Below, piece after piece: positions 7,464 through 16,109 of a stretch of DNA of 16,109 bases. Source of the stretch: Fragilaria radians. Its lineage: Eukaryota; Bacillariophyta; Fragilariophyceae; Fragilariales; Fragilariaceae. The stretch lies in contig CAAAJI010000114.1 of the NCBI GenBank assembly GCA_900642245.1, positions 73,848 through 89,956 on the forward strand, in the 5' to 3' direction. Made by a program: the position numbers and the translations under genes. A model generated the notes under the pieces. The model was not told the DNA's origin. It did not search any database and worked only from the letters and a program-made list of their open reading frames with translations. Each line of letters begins with the position of its first letter. Position 1 is the stretch's first letter.

Positions 7464-8880
7464 AGACGTATGAAGTAAATAATAGGTGGATCAGTGACAA
7501 CAATTACCTATTCTTCTGTGGTATCAAGAGAGTCAGTTCATATTACGGTACTGATTGCAGCCTTGAATGACTTTGAAGTACTTTCAGCGGAAATTCAAAA
7601 TGCGTACCTACATGCTAAATGTTGAGAGAAGATATGGACAAGACCTGGACCTGAATTTGGTTCAGATGAGGGATCAGTTATTATCATAGTTCATGGATTG
7701 AAATCAAGTGGTGCAGTATGTATTTCGGTCTTTGCTAGCAAACCAACTTTATGATACAGGGTACAAGTCAACTAAATGATCCAAATGTTTGGATCTTTCC
7801 AACTGTAAAACATGATGGTTATGAATATTACAAGATAGTCCTGGTATATGCTGACAATATATTTGTGAAGAGAACTTCAAATTTAAGAATGATGAAGTCA
7901 ATCCACCGGTTATGTATCTTGGAGCAAAACTAGAGTATCCGGTCTTCAATGGAATCAAGCGTTGGACGATGTCAAGTGATAAATACTTCAATTCAGCCAT
8001 TGGAATTATTGAAAAGAATTTGGAATCGGAAGGTATACATTTATCTGGAAGAGCTGACACACCAATGCCATCGGGCTGCCGTCCAGAGAAAGATACGTGG
8101 GTACAGCTTGAGGGAACGGATCATACTTACTTTCAAGAGTTGATTGCCATTCTAAGGTGGGAAACTGAGCTTGGAAGAGTTGATACCATGATTGAAGTGT
8201 CAATGTTATCAACCCACTTGGCCATGCCAAGAAATGGGCATCTAGAACAGGGCATTCATATATTTGCTAACTTGAAGGCATACGCAAAGAAAATACTTGC
8301 CATGGATCCACAAAATCATGTATACAATGAAAATCAATTTTCACCAGTTTCAGATTCGCACAACTTTTATAGGGATGCAAAAGAACAGATACCAGATGAC
8401 TCTCCCCCTTCAAGGGGGGAGGGGGGGGGGATGGTATGCATGCACTGCTTTGTTGATGCAGATCATGCCGGTAATTGTGTTACAAGAAGGTCACAAACAG
8501 GTATATTAATATTCTTGAACAGAGCACCAATTGAGTGGTACAGCAAGCGACAGAACACTATTGAATCTTTAACTTTTGGAAGCGAGTACATTGCAATGAA
8601 AACGGCTGTTGAGATGTTGCAAGCCTTGCACAACAAACTAGATGGCTTGGTATCCCCATAGATGGACCAGTCAATGTCTTTGGTGACAACAAATCTGTCA
8701 TCAATTCAAGCCAGACACTTAAAGCACAACATCATTGCTTACCATAAAACAAGAGAGGCAGTTGCATCCGGGATTATCAAAGTTGCGTACGTAAACACTT
8801 TACTGAATTTAGCAGACGTTCTAACCAAGCCTTTACGAAAAGCAAAACGTGATGCTTTGATTGATCTTTTTATGTATTAA
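7464..8880 (+). mobile_element. Ty1/copia reverse transcriptase-RNase H relic
   Basis: The C-terminal half of a copia polyprotein, broken into several frames. Order: ITYSSVVSRES and IAALNDFEVLSAEIQNAYLH (about 7500-7615), a stop, then EKIWTRPGPEFGSDEG. A new frame (7751-7933) holds VWIFPTVKHDGYEYYKIVLV and YADN at 7847-7858 in place of catalytic YVDD. A frame from about 7880 through 8661 holds PPVMYLGAKLE, RWTMSSDKY, FQELIAILRWETELGRVD, EVSMLSTHLAMPRNGHLEQ, HCFVDADHAGN, TRRSQTGILIFLNRAPIEWY and FGSEYIAM (RNase H). A one-base shift near 8652 leads to IDGPVNVFGDNKSVINSS, and another to YHKTREAVA...LADVLTKPL ending at 8880. The altered YVDD and at least four breaks make it non-functional. It lacks gag, integrase and LTRs in place. 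Confidence 0.9.
8404..8430. repeat. C5...G6-A-G10 tract inside the copia relic
   Basis: CCCCCTT (8404-8410) is followed by CAA, six G (8414-8419), one A, then ten G (8421-8430). The C-run can pair with the G-runs as a short hairpin, and long G-runs are prone to replication slippage or quadruplex formation. The frame of the RNase H region happens to stay open across it. Confidence 0.6.
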
Positions 8881-9230
8881 CCGGTATTAATCTTTTACGA
8901 TCAGGTTATTGGGATGACTGATAATGATTCCAGTTACCTCCCATAATTCGATGGGTGAACAAGAAATAGTGAGTTACAATGCTGTTCGTTTTTTATTTTT
9001 TATCTATCTTAAATTTTATGATTATCCATTGAATATGTGAAACGTGATAACAGCGAAATATCAAATCAAGGGGACAAAATTGAATCCAAGGATTACCAGT
9101 ACTCTACGTGGTTCAAAACCTAGCGTACCTAATCAAGTATTCAAGGCTGTGTACAAGATGATGAAAACCTATTTAGAAGCTTTTGATTTCTTGCAAATTG
9201 AGATTTTTGGTGTTGTTGACACTTAATGCA

Positions 9231-9428
9231 TAGAAGTCCAACCATTATTGTGATTTGTTAATATCTTTCCATCTACAAATGCTTCAAAAATCCGGCAGCA
9301 ATTGTTTCATTTGGTTGAGTTGTAGCTTATAGAAGTTCACCCATGATTGTGATTTGTTAACATCATTCCATGTACAAATGCTTCAAAAACCCGGCAGCAA
9401 TTGTTTCATATGGTTGAGCTGTATCTAC
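9231..9428. repeat. 99-bp direct tandem duplication, two units
   Basis: Unit 1 starts at 9231 and unit 2 at 9330, both beginning TAGAAGT and sharing ATTGTGATTTGTTAA, ACAAATGCTTCAAAAA and CGGCAGCAATTGTTTCAT. Similarity runs about 95 bases at roughly 85-90% by eye. Each unit carries, on the minus strand, a scrap of AAA/nuclease coding sequence, so the duplication followed the arrival of that fragment. Confidence 0.8.
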
Positions 9429-9449
9429 ATAGCAATCAACGCCAATCTT
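9231..9449 (-). pseudogene. Fragment of an AAA-ATPase/PD-(D/E)XK family gene, tandemly duplicated
   Basis: On the minus strand, 9449-9371 reads IGVDCYVDTAQPYETIAAGF then LKHL, closely matching residues 152-175 (IGVDCYEATAQPNETIAAGF then LQHL) of the intact protein at 5218-6903. The DNA agrees at about 85% over 78 bases (against 5671-5748). A second partial copy at about 9327-9271 gives QPNETIAAGFLKHL. The segment comes from between the P-loop and Walker B of that family. Nothing upstream or downstream in the relic could be aligned. The substitutions (E to V, Q to K) mean it derives from a different or long-diverged member. An open frame runs 9692-9363, but its first 80 residues are unrecognised and the scrap is surely non-functional. 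Confidence 0.75.
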
Positions 9450-10432
9450 GGCTATTACAAATGTTGGGGATGCCCATTCATGAAGGAATTTTGTGAGCTT
9501 ATTATTGGAGACAGCTTTGCTGTCTTTTGCAAGTCTTTGGTCAGAAAACTTGTAATTGACCAAGTCTTTGTATTCTGATAATAAATATGCTGAATAATAC
9601 TTCATGCTACACTCTGATGATTTAATCCGTATTTTGAAGAAATTGAATAAAATAGAAAATTGTATATTTCCCGTATTTCCCATCACAAACATTTAGGAAA
9701 GTTCTTGCAGATGAAGACGTGCAACATGTCCTTCCATAGTAAGATAAAGTGATAAAATACTTTCTTTGATTTAATTGTGAGCAAATTCATTTCTTACTAC
9801 TATCTAATCCTGTGAAATCCTGTGGATTCTTTGTTAAGACATAATGGTGGTAATAATTCATAGGATATACAAACAAGTTTTCGTGATTTCATGCATGATT
9901 CTAAAAATATTATTATTTATATTATTTTCATTTCTTTTTTCGTTTCATTATCATGCTGACCCCTTTTCATAAACAAAATATATGCTTTTCTGGTTTCTTT
10001 TTTTTTTCATACAGAAACGAAGAATTGAAGTTTTACATTTAGACACACAATGTTTTTTCATAATTTTTGAACTTGAAGGTCGAGGTAAGTTGAATTCGTT
10101 AGGTTTGAGACATGTAGGAAACATCGGAGTAAAGTTTAGTTACCAATTTTGTGATACACGGATCATCGGGATTTAGAAACCTAACTTCGCAGTCGCGGGA
10201 AAAATTATTAATTTGTTCCTCGTGATTGTAAAATACTCCGAATGTCCTAGATTTCTTTTTGGGTTGCAATCCAACACTAATTGACAAAATAGAGCCTTAG
10301 TAACAATTGTCGATGACATTGGATGCGAATAGTAGGAATTGGATCTATGCGTAACCTGGAATTGTATTGGGTTCAAATTTCTCAATTCTTACACTTCAAT
10401 CGATTAGTACATATCTATCCATAACTGTCAGC

Positions 10433-12124
10433 ATGTTGTCGTTGTTGTTGAGGATAAAATTTATCGCTCTTTTCCTTGTTGTTTCAAAGGGACAAGAGTC
10501 TCCCTCCATATTTGTGGAAAACTTTGATTCTTCTCAATCCTTCCGCAGCGATGTATGTCAAAGACAAAGAGAAGTATGGAGCGGCCTACGCAGTCTACCT
10601 GAGGCGCTGAACGGGTTGAACTTGAGTGTGGTGTTACCTGACTTTCAGAACGATTTTTCTCAAGATGCGATGTTCCGACTTGTGGATGGTAAAATCAACC
10701 AAGATGATCCTGGATTATTAGTAACCATGCTGGATGAAGTCGCCAGGCGATCAGGATTTACATGGCGTAATAGTTTTGGAACCTTCAGGCCAATTAATCC
10801 CGATATTGATGGCAATCGGACTTGGACAGACATTTTGTTGTGGAGTATTGATGTATATGATATATCTGCGGAAACTTGGGGCAGAAGTATTGAACGTATC
10901 GGTCAAGGAGTCTCCTTTCCTTTAGGATGGTATGATTCATCTGCTGTCTTTGTTGATCGTTTGGACATTGATGATTATCAAGAGGTTGTACACGTTTGGG
11001 CCTTCCTTACTCCATTTAGTTCAGCAGTTTGGTTCATTAATATGGGCTTTGTGGCTTTCACTGGATTGATGTATTGGTGGTTCGAACGAATGAACACCTA
11101 CACAGATGACAATGGTCAAAAGGACACTCTTGCAACATGCATCTACCATGCAGCAATGGTCATTACTGGAAATTTCGGATTTAGGCCGAATTCTCATGCC
11201 TCCCGTTTCCTATCATGTTCTTGGACACTTTGGGTCCTGGTGGTAACTTCAGCCTACGTTGCAAATTTGGCAAGTCACCTAGTGACTAAGGAGATCAGAA
11301 CGATGCGTATCGAAACAATTGAGGCCGCCATAGATCAAAATGCTGTCGTCTGCGTTGAAGCAGGAACTATTGTTGGAGCTGTTTTGAAGGCTTCCTATCC
11401 AGAATTGCAACTTACACCCAAGGAAACAACTGATGAGCTATTTGCTTCGTTACGAGTTGATGTTGACAAGGGTGGATGTGATGTCGTCGCACATAGGATC
11501 AATGGAGTGAAGTTATATGAACGAAATCAGGCCATAAACTATGATTGTTCTATATCATCCACCAAACGGGTGTTGGCAATAATCCCTGCAGGCTTTGCGA
11601 CTACCATTGATGCTGGAAATTTTCGATGTACATCATTGATTAGTGCAGTTTTGGATTATCATTTACAAATGATGATTGACGATGGATTTGTTGAGCAGGC
11701 TTGGAAAGTCCACATGAGCAAGGTTGGAACAATTGAGTGCCTTTTCAAGTTTGACCAAAGTAGTGGTGGTGGATCTAGCGGTAACAAAGCCGCGTCTATG
11801 CAAAACGGAGATGTTGGCGGTATTTTTATACTACACATTGTCCTTGCCATTCTTTCCATTCATATGGCCATCTTTCAACGATTTGATATACGTGACTTTT
11901 ACCGAAAAGCCAAAGATAATCAACAATCCAGATTCCAGCTTTGTAACACTGATAGATTGCAAACACAAAGCATTTGCTATGATTCTCCTGAGATTCAGGT
12001 ACCAGACTCATTAAGTGCAGAGAACATTCAAGTGGATGCCAAGAATAGCAAGGATGACAACAATTACGACAACTTTACAAGCCCTGTTGTCTGTGAGAAA
12101 GAAAAAACTCTGAGTAGTTCTTAA
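10433..12124 (+). CDS. Ionotropic glutamate receptor-like ligand-gated channel, copy 2
   Basis: A 563-residue paralog of the channel at 937-2634, with the same order of parts: signal peptide 1-20, ligand lobe S1 about 58-188, M1 about 193-216, pore ITGNFGFRP at 244-252, M3 ending SAYVANLASHLVT at 273-285, lobe S2 about 286-453, M4 at 462-481 and a polar tail. Protein identity to copy 1 is about 89% up to M4, with the pore, M3 and most of S2 almost unchanged. Differences cluster in the S1-M1 linker and the tail. I chose the ATG at 10433 because it puts the signal peptide at the amino end as in copy 1. An in-frame ATG at 10367 would add 22 residues (MGSNFSILTLQSISTYLSIT, then VS), and the corresponding stretch of copy 1 has no ATG. 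The frame is free of breaks, so both copies appear to be under selection. Downstream homology to copy 1 continues to at least 12234. Confidence 0.9.
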   Translation: MLSLLLRIKFIALFLVVSKGQESPSIFVENFDSSQSFRSDVCQRQREVWSGLRSLPEALNGLNLSVVLPDFQNDFSQDAMFRLVDGKINQDDPGLLVTMLDEVARRSGFTWRNSFGTFRPINPDIDGNRTWTDILLWSIDVYDISAETWGRSIERIGQGVSFPLGWYDSSAVFVDRLDIDDYQEVVHVWAFLTPFSSAVWFINMGFVAFTGLMYWWFERMNTYTDDNGQKDTLATCIYHAAMVITGNFGFRPNSHASRFLSCSWTLWVLVVTSAYVANLASHLVTKEIRTMRIETIEAAIDQNAVVCVEAGTIVGAVLKASYPELQLTPKETTDELFASLRVDVDKGGCDVVAHRINGVKLYERNQAINYDCSISSTKRVLAIIPAGFATTIDAGNFRCTSLISAVLDYHLQMMIDDGFVEQAWKVHMSKVGTIECLFKFDQSSGGGSSGNKAASMQNGDVGGIFILHIVLAILSIHMAIFQRFDIRDFYRKAKDNQQSRFQLCNTDRLQTQSICYDSPEIQVPDSLSAENIQVDAKNSKDDNNYDNFTSPVVCEKEKTLSSS

Positions 12125-12858
12125 AGACATTAAGAAAAGATGTGACGCAATATTTTGAATAGAATCCTGTGATACTTTCCCCCCCAAATAATTCCTTCTA
12201 GAAACATATCACAAAAGATACCAAAGGAAGTTTAAATGAGTGAATTCATTACAACAAAAATTTACGATTTAATTTGTATATGGAGGCTACCGCACATTTG
12301 TATTGTCTGACTGTCCATCCAGGACTTTTTGGCAAATATGGTCATTTCCAAATGAAATACATTTTCACCGTTGTCTAGACGTTCATGGTAATGATCTTAA
12401 CGTACCTGTCACAAAATTAAAGAGCTTCATGTCTACTTTGGTATTTACAAATGAATATTATCGCTTGGATTTTGGATTGCAACATGAAAAATTGCCAATC
12501 TGAGCTTTCACTTATTCATGGGCTACTAACTTCTTTTGAAATGTGAATGCATTTGTGGACTATTTATTGTCTGTCAAGTTTCTGTCTATAATCACCAGCC
12601 TATTGGTCATAGATTCTTGGGACCAACTTTTGGTGTTGTCATTTCAACAACAAAGATTCCATGTAGTGGGGGGGGGGGGCAATTCGTTTTTGAGCAATCT
12701 TATTTGAATTCCAAAGTTGCTTCGTTGACACTACTATACCATTATTTACCTGTTCTAAAAATCTTGCAACGAAATGGAATTCGTATATCTCTCTTTGGTC
12801 CATAGTCCACACATCCCCATAAATATACAAAAACACCTCGCTGGATAATATAGGGAAA
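12125..12858. other. Intergenic region between receptor copy 2 and the AAA/TPR ATPase
   Basis: About 730 bases. The first 110 or so resemble the 3' flank of receptor copy 1 (best block 12206-12234). It contains a C7 run at 12179-12185 and a G12 run at 12668-12679. Frames at 12303-12503 and 12536-12805 are open but unrecognised, and the second crosses the G-run. An AAATATAC string at 12821-12828 about 30 bases before the ATG at 12859 could be TATA-like. Confidence 0.45.
12668..12679 (+). repeat. G12 homopolymer
   Basis: Twelve consecutive G, starting 191 bases upstream of the ATPase start codon. It stands out in AT-rich sequence and is likely length-variable. It resembles the G10 tract at 8421-8430 and the C7 at 12179-12185. 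Confidence 0.7.
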
Positions 12859-15800
12859 ATGATTGAAACTGTATTGAATCATGAGGACGACAGTATAGAT
12901 ATGAGTTCCATCACAGAAAACAATAACAACAACAACCATCCTCCTATTGGTCAATCCATTATTGGAGAGAAATCATCCATCCAATTTGTTGGTCGTTTGA
13001 AAGAAATTGTAGTCTTGGAGGATGCCTTTGACTCCTTGCAAAACAATCGACAACAAATATCTTCCTCGGACCATCAAACGTCATTCAAAAGGAATACAGT
13101 ATTCCATCGTTCTATTGTTTTTGTGCATGGTAGTTCTGGTTCTGGCAAGACGACATTGGTGGAACATTCCTTGCGACAATTAACAACCAATGCCAATGGA
13201 TTTTTCATTACGGGAAAGTTCGAGGCAAATTCTTGTATTCGTGAACCTCATGCAGCTATATTTGAAGCATTATCTGACTTGTGTGATTTGACAATCCAAT
13301 CGATGGACTTGGATGAACGACGAAGGAATATGCATCGAATCATGGGAAGACATTCGGTACGACTCTTGGAACATGCCATTTCCAATTTAATGACAATTTG
13401 GGATATGGAAATGGAAACTCCCTCAGAACCGTATGATGAGGATGCCGAATATAATGATCAAAGTTATACCAACTCCTTATCCGAAAGACGAAATGCTTCT
13501 GCATTTGCACAATTTATGGTTGCCTGTAGCGCCTTCTTAGAAGCAATGTCATCCAGAGAACATTCAATTGTCTTTTTTATGGATGATATTCAATGGATGG
13601 ATCAGGGGTCAAAGCAGCTATTGTCCTATTTCTTAAATGACAACAAAATTACAAATATCATGTTTGTACTCGCATATCGTGATGAAGATGAGGGTTCCAT
13701 TACAGAATTCTTACAAGAGACAAGTATGTTACCAAATGTTTTGGATATTCAATTATGTGGCCTAGATTCTTTATCCGTCTGTAGCTTAATTTCCACTTTG
13801 ATCCACGCAAGTGTATCCAGTTTACAGGATCTCAGCAATGTCATTACAACGAAAACACGTGGCAATCCATTCCTGGTACTACAAATTCTAGAAGAGATTC
13901 ACAAACAAGGCTTAATGACCTGTAATATCCATACATCAGAATGGGAATTTAATGTAGATAAGATACAGCAGAAAATTATGGTACCGGAGACATTGGCAAT
14001 CATTTTGGAGCAAAGGCTTCAGCGTCTACCCACAAATGTCCAGGAGAGCCTCAAGATTGCCTCACTTATAGGGTATCGATTTGATGAGGAAATTTTACGT
14101 CATGTCCTACTATCATTATCCGAGACAAAGCAAATACATGAAATGAATACTGATCCATCGTCAGATATACCAGTGTCCTTAGATTCCGTGGCGTCATCAT
14201 TAAGAGCATCCATGAAAGATGGATTCATTGAGAGGACCAGAGAGGGATACCAATTCAGTCACGACAAGTTACAATTAGCCTTCCTGTCCATGATTGATAG
14301 TCCTGAAAAAGATCGATATCATGTGATTATTGGAGAGGCATATCTTGCCAGAGGGAACGCCGAGGCTACCTATCATGCCGCTGTACATTTGCAACAGGCT
14401 CCAAGTTATGCAACAACAGAATCCTCACGACTTGACTTGGCCTACATCCATCTCAAGGCCGCAAAGTATTGTAATAAGATGAGCGCATTTCAAGATGCTG
14501 CTGAATTACTTCATCATGGTCTAGAATTACTGAATCCAAAAGACAAGTGGACCAAACATTATGATGTAACATTTCAATTAACAGGAATGTTATCCAAAAT
14601 GGAACTCATCATTGGGAATCATGAATCCTGCAAAGCAAAGGCAAAAGAGGTATTGTCCATGGCAATTACGACCAAATCAAAAGTAAATGCACTCATGATT
14701 CATGTGGAATGTTGTATGGCCTGCAATGAGATGGATGCTACTATTGTAGCCGCCAATCAAGCTCTAACATTACTTGGAGTGACAATTCCAAAGAAAATTA
14801 CGATTCGACATGTCATTATGAAACTAATTCAAGTCAAACTTATGCTTGGTCGGAAAAGTGATGACTACATACTAAACCTACCAAAGATGAATGATGAATC
14901 CATGGCAACGACAGTCAGGTTATTGTTACATCTCTATATGTATTGCCTACTAAAAAGTGAAGACTTGCAGGGATTATATTCTGCCCTGCTCGCGACCGAA
15001 CTAACGCTACGAGGTGGTTTGAATCCATATGCCGCCAGTGCCTTTACGATATACGGCTTTGCGGAGCTGTCCAACGGTAACTATCGTCAGGCATATCGAT
15101 TTGGCAAACTTGCAATTTTACTCTTGGACAAGTTCAAGAATAGAGATGCGGAATGCCCGACGATTGGTCTTGCATTGACATCTCTCACACATTGGTTTGA
15201 CCCTATCCGTGATATGCCGGCAAGGTTCCTTCAGGCAGCCAATCGAGGATTTGAAATTGGTGACATTGTTTATGGAACATTCTGTATATCGATGTGTTAT
15301 GGTATGCAAATTGTATTGGGAGAAAATCTGGAACAGTTGGAAACTTTTTTCAGATCAACTTATCAAAGGATTCGAGATTTGTCCCAGGATGCCATGATCA
15401 TGTGGGCTCAACCTGCATTACAATTTGTTCTGAATCTTCGAAATCGGTCAGTCGATGATTGGCGAGACCTTACAAACCTAACGGGAGAAATTATGAATGA
15501 ATCAACCTTCCTGCAACAGGCTATTGAATCTGATCATCGGACACTCATCATGATTGCTTGGGCTTACAAGGCTCAGATATCGTGTATATTCGGTCAATGG
15601 GCGAAGGCAGAATCAATCTACAAGGATATGATTAGCTTGAGTCAGAGTTTTTATTTTAGCTATGCAGTCATGATAAGTTCACTCTATGGAGGAATTGCGT
15701 CCTATTCCCTGTATAAGGAAAATAAGAGTCGGAAACACCTCAACGTTGCTAGGAGGCATCGAAAATTTTTAAATCAAGCGCATATTCGGGGTTGTCCAAA

Positions 15801-16107
15801 TGCGTTTGCATTTTTAACATTACTCAATGCTGAGGATATTTCGTTCAAACAATCCATGGCACCTAACACTGTCATTCAAGCATATGATATTGCAATTGCA
15901 ACCATGTCTACCGAAAATCTTCCTAACTTTGAGGCATTAGCCAGAGAACGAGCTGGATATTATGCCATACAATGTGGCAATCGGATTCTTGCCAAACGTT
16001 ACTTCGATCCAGCATTGGAGCTATACAAGAATACTTGGGGTGCCCTTGCCAAACATGACTGGCTTGTTGAGACTATAGAAAAGAAAATGTCTAGATTACC
16101 CCCATGA
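12859..16107 (+). CDS. Orc1-like AAA (STAND) ATPase with C-terminal TPR-like helices
   Basis: A 1082-residue single-frame protein. After an Asn-rich leader (NNNNNN at 21-26), FVGRLKEI (43-50) opens an AAA_16/Orc1-like module. Walker A is GSSGSGKTT (91-99), an acidic insert follows at about 183-202, Walker B is IVFFMDDIQW (237-246), YRDEDE is at 273-278, and TRGNPFLVLQILEEI is at 333-347. A winged-helix-like part (VPETLAIILEQRLQRLP, 375-391) then leads to GYQFSHDKLQLAFLSM (463-478). This order is that of the ATPase half of bacterial, fungal and algal signalling proteins often joined to kinase or cyclase domains. From about 525 to 1075 the protein is helical and repetitive, TPR-like. Here it stops at RLPP with no kinase, PAS or cyclase domain. 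It is probably a nucleotide-switched signalling or scaffold protein; partner unknown. A frame stop at 12820-12822 with no ATG between supports the start at 12859. The stop TGA is at 16105-16107. Confidence 0.88.
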   Translation: MIETVLNHEDDSIDMSSITENNNNNNHPPIGQSIIGEKSSIQFVGRLKEIVVLEDAFDSLQNNRQQISSSDHQTSFKRNTVFHRSIVFVHGSSGSGKTTLVEHSLRQLTTNANGFFITGKFEANSCIREPHAAIFEALSDLCDLTIQSMDLDERRRNMHRIMGRHSVRLLEHAISNLMTIWDMEMETPSEPYDEDAEYNDQSYTNSLSERRNASAFAQFMVACSAFLEAMSSREHSIVFFMDDIQWMDQGSKQLLSYFLNDNKITNIMFVLAYRDEDEGSITEFLQETSMLPNVLDIQLCGLDSLSVCSLISTLIHASVSSLQDLSNVITTKTRGNPFLVLQILEEIHKQGLMTCNIHTSEWEFNVDKIQQKIMVPETLAIILEQRLQRLPTNVQESLKIASLIGYRFDEEILRHVLLSLSETKQIHEMNTDPSSDIPVSLDSVASSLRASMKDGFIERTREGYQFSHDKLQLAFLSMIDSPEKDRYHVIIGEAYLARGNAEATYHAAVHLQQAPSYATTESSRLDLAYIHLKAAKYCNKMSAFQDAAELLHHGLELLNPKDKWTKHYDVTFQLTGMLSKMELIIGNHESCKAKAKEVLSMAITTKSKVNALMIHVECCMACNEMDATIVAANQALTLLGVTIPKKITIRHVIMKLIQVKLMLGRKSDDYILNLPKMNDESMATTVRLLLHLYMYCLLKSEDLQGLYSALLATELTLRGGLNPYAASAFTIYGFAELSNGNYRQAYRFGKLAILLLDKFKNRDAECPTIGLALTSLTHWFDPIRDMPARFLQAANRGFEIGDIVYGTFCISMCYGMQIVLGENLEQLETFFRSTYQRIRDLSQDAMIMWAQPALQFVLNLRNRSVDDWRDLTNLTGEIMNESTFLQQAIESDHRTLIMIAWAYKAQISCIFGQWAKAESIYKDMISLSQSFYFSYAVMISSLYGGIASYSLYKENKSRKHLNVARRHRKFLNQAHIRGCPNAFAFLTLLNAEDISFKQSMAPNTVIQAYDIAIATMSTENLPNFEALARERAGYYAIQCGNRILAKRYFDPALELYKNTWGALAKHDWLVETIEKKMSRLPP

Positions 16108-16109
16108 TT

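Larger units (their letters stand above)
8881..10366. other. Intergenic region between the copia relic and receptor copy 2
   Basis: About 1.5 kb, AT-rich. After the copia frame ends at 8880 an LTR would be expected, but no boundary could be recognised. The only structured part is the 99-bp tandem duplication and AAA/nuclease scrap around 9231-9449. Very AT-rich sequence lies at about 9900-10010. Short open frames at 9044-9226, 9982-10176 and 10099-10385 resemble nothing I know and are probably chance. Confidence 0.5.

Noticed and set aside
8881..8990. 3' LTR of the copia relic
   Set aside because: The position fits and a purine-rich GGGATG occurs, but no matching second LTR or clear TG...CA boundary was found.
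9110..9124. tRNA-like B box (GGTTCAAAACC)
   Set aside because: No A box, no acceptor or anticodon stem can be folded around it.
9231..9428. Direct repeats as a CRISPR-like array
   Set aside because: Only two units of 99 bp with no spacers, and containing coding debris; a simple tandem duplication.
9363..9692. 109-residue minus-strand open frame as a gene
   Set aside because: Only the last 25 or so residues match anything (the AAA/nuclease family scrap), and the coding match is repeated in a tandem duplication; best called a pseudogene fragment.
12303..12805. Two short open frames before the STAND ATPase
   Set aside because: Unrecognised, one crosses a G12 run, and neither continues into the ATPase frame.

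Overview
The window looks like nuclear DNA of a microalga, most likely a diatom or close stramenopile relative. The reasons are: long intronless genes on an AT-rich background (low GC by eye, not computed); two ionotropic-glutamate-receptor-like channels with eukaryotic topology but no amino-terminal ligand domain; Ty1/copia relics of the type common in diatom genomes; a bacterial-type AAA-ATPase/PD-(D/E)XK nuclease gene; and a large Orc1-like AAA/TPR STAND ATPase. No rRNA, tRNA, CRISPR array or bacterial operon was seen.

Layout, left to right. Bases 1-411 (minus) hold a broken copy of a mitochondrial succinate dehydrogenase assembly factor 2 (SDHAF2/Sdh5) gene. It has an intact-looking transit peptide but carries a frameshift and an in-frame stop, and it runs off the left edge. 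A 0.5 kb divergent intergenic region with telomere-like motifs follows. The first glutamate-receptor-like gene is at 937-2634 (+). Bases 2940-3290 carry a copia integrase fragment (+), and 3426-4717 a copia gag-to-integrase relic in the opposite orientation. An AAA-ATPase/PD-(D/E)XK protein gene occupies 5218-6903 (+), with a 12-bp tandem repeat just upstream. A copia reverse transcriptase/RNase H relic lies at 7464-8880 (+). Near 9231-9449 (minus) is a tandemly duplicated scrap of the same AAA/nuclease family. A second glutamate-receptor-like gene, about 89% identical in protein to the first up to M4, is at 10433-12124 (+). The Orc1-like AAA/TPR ATPase fills 12859-16107 (+).

The theme is duplication and decay. 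Two intact receptor paralogs in the same orientation flank about 8 kb of retrotransposon debris plus an AAA/nuclease gene and a fragment of a sister copy. A dead SDHAF2 copy sits at the edge. Nothing indicates that the intact genes form a pathway: the receptors would be membrane cation channels, the AAA/nuclease protein is of unknown role, and the STAND ATPase is probably a signalling or scaffold protein. The most informative points are the hidden SDHAF2 pseudogene, the altered catalytic residues in the AAA/nuclease protein, the relic of its family, and the receptor pair.
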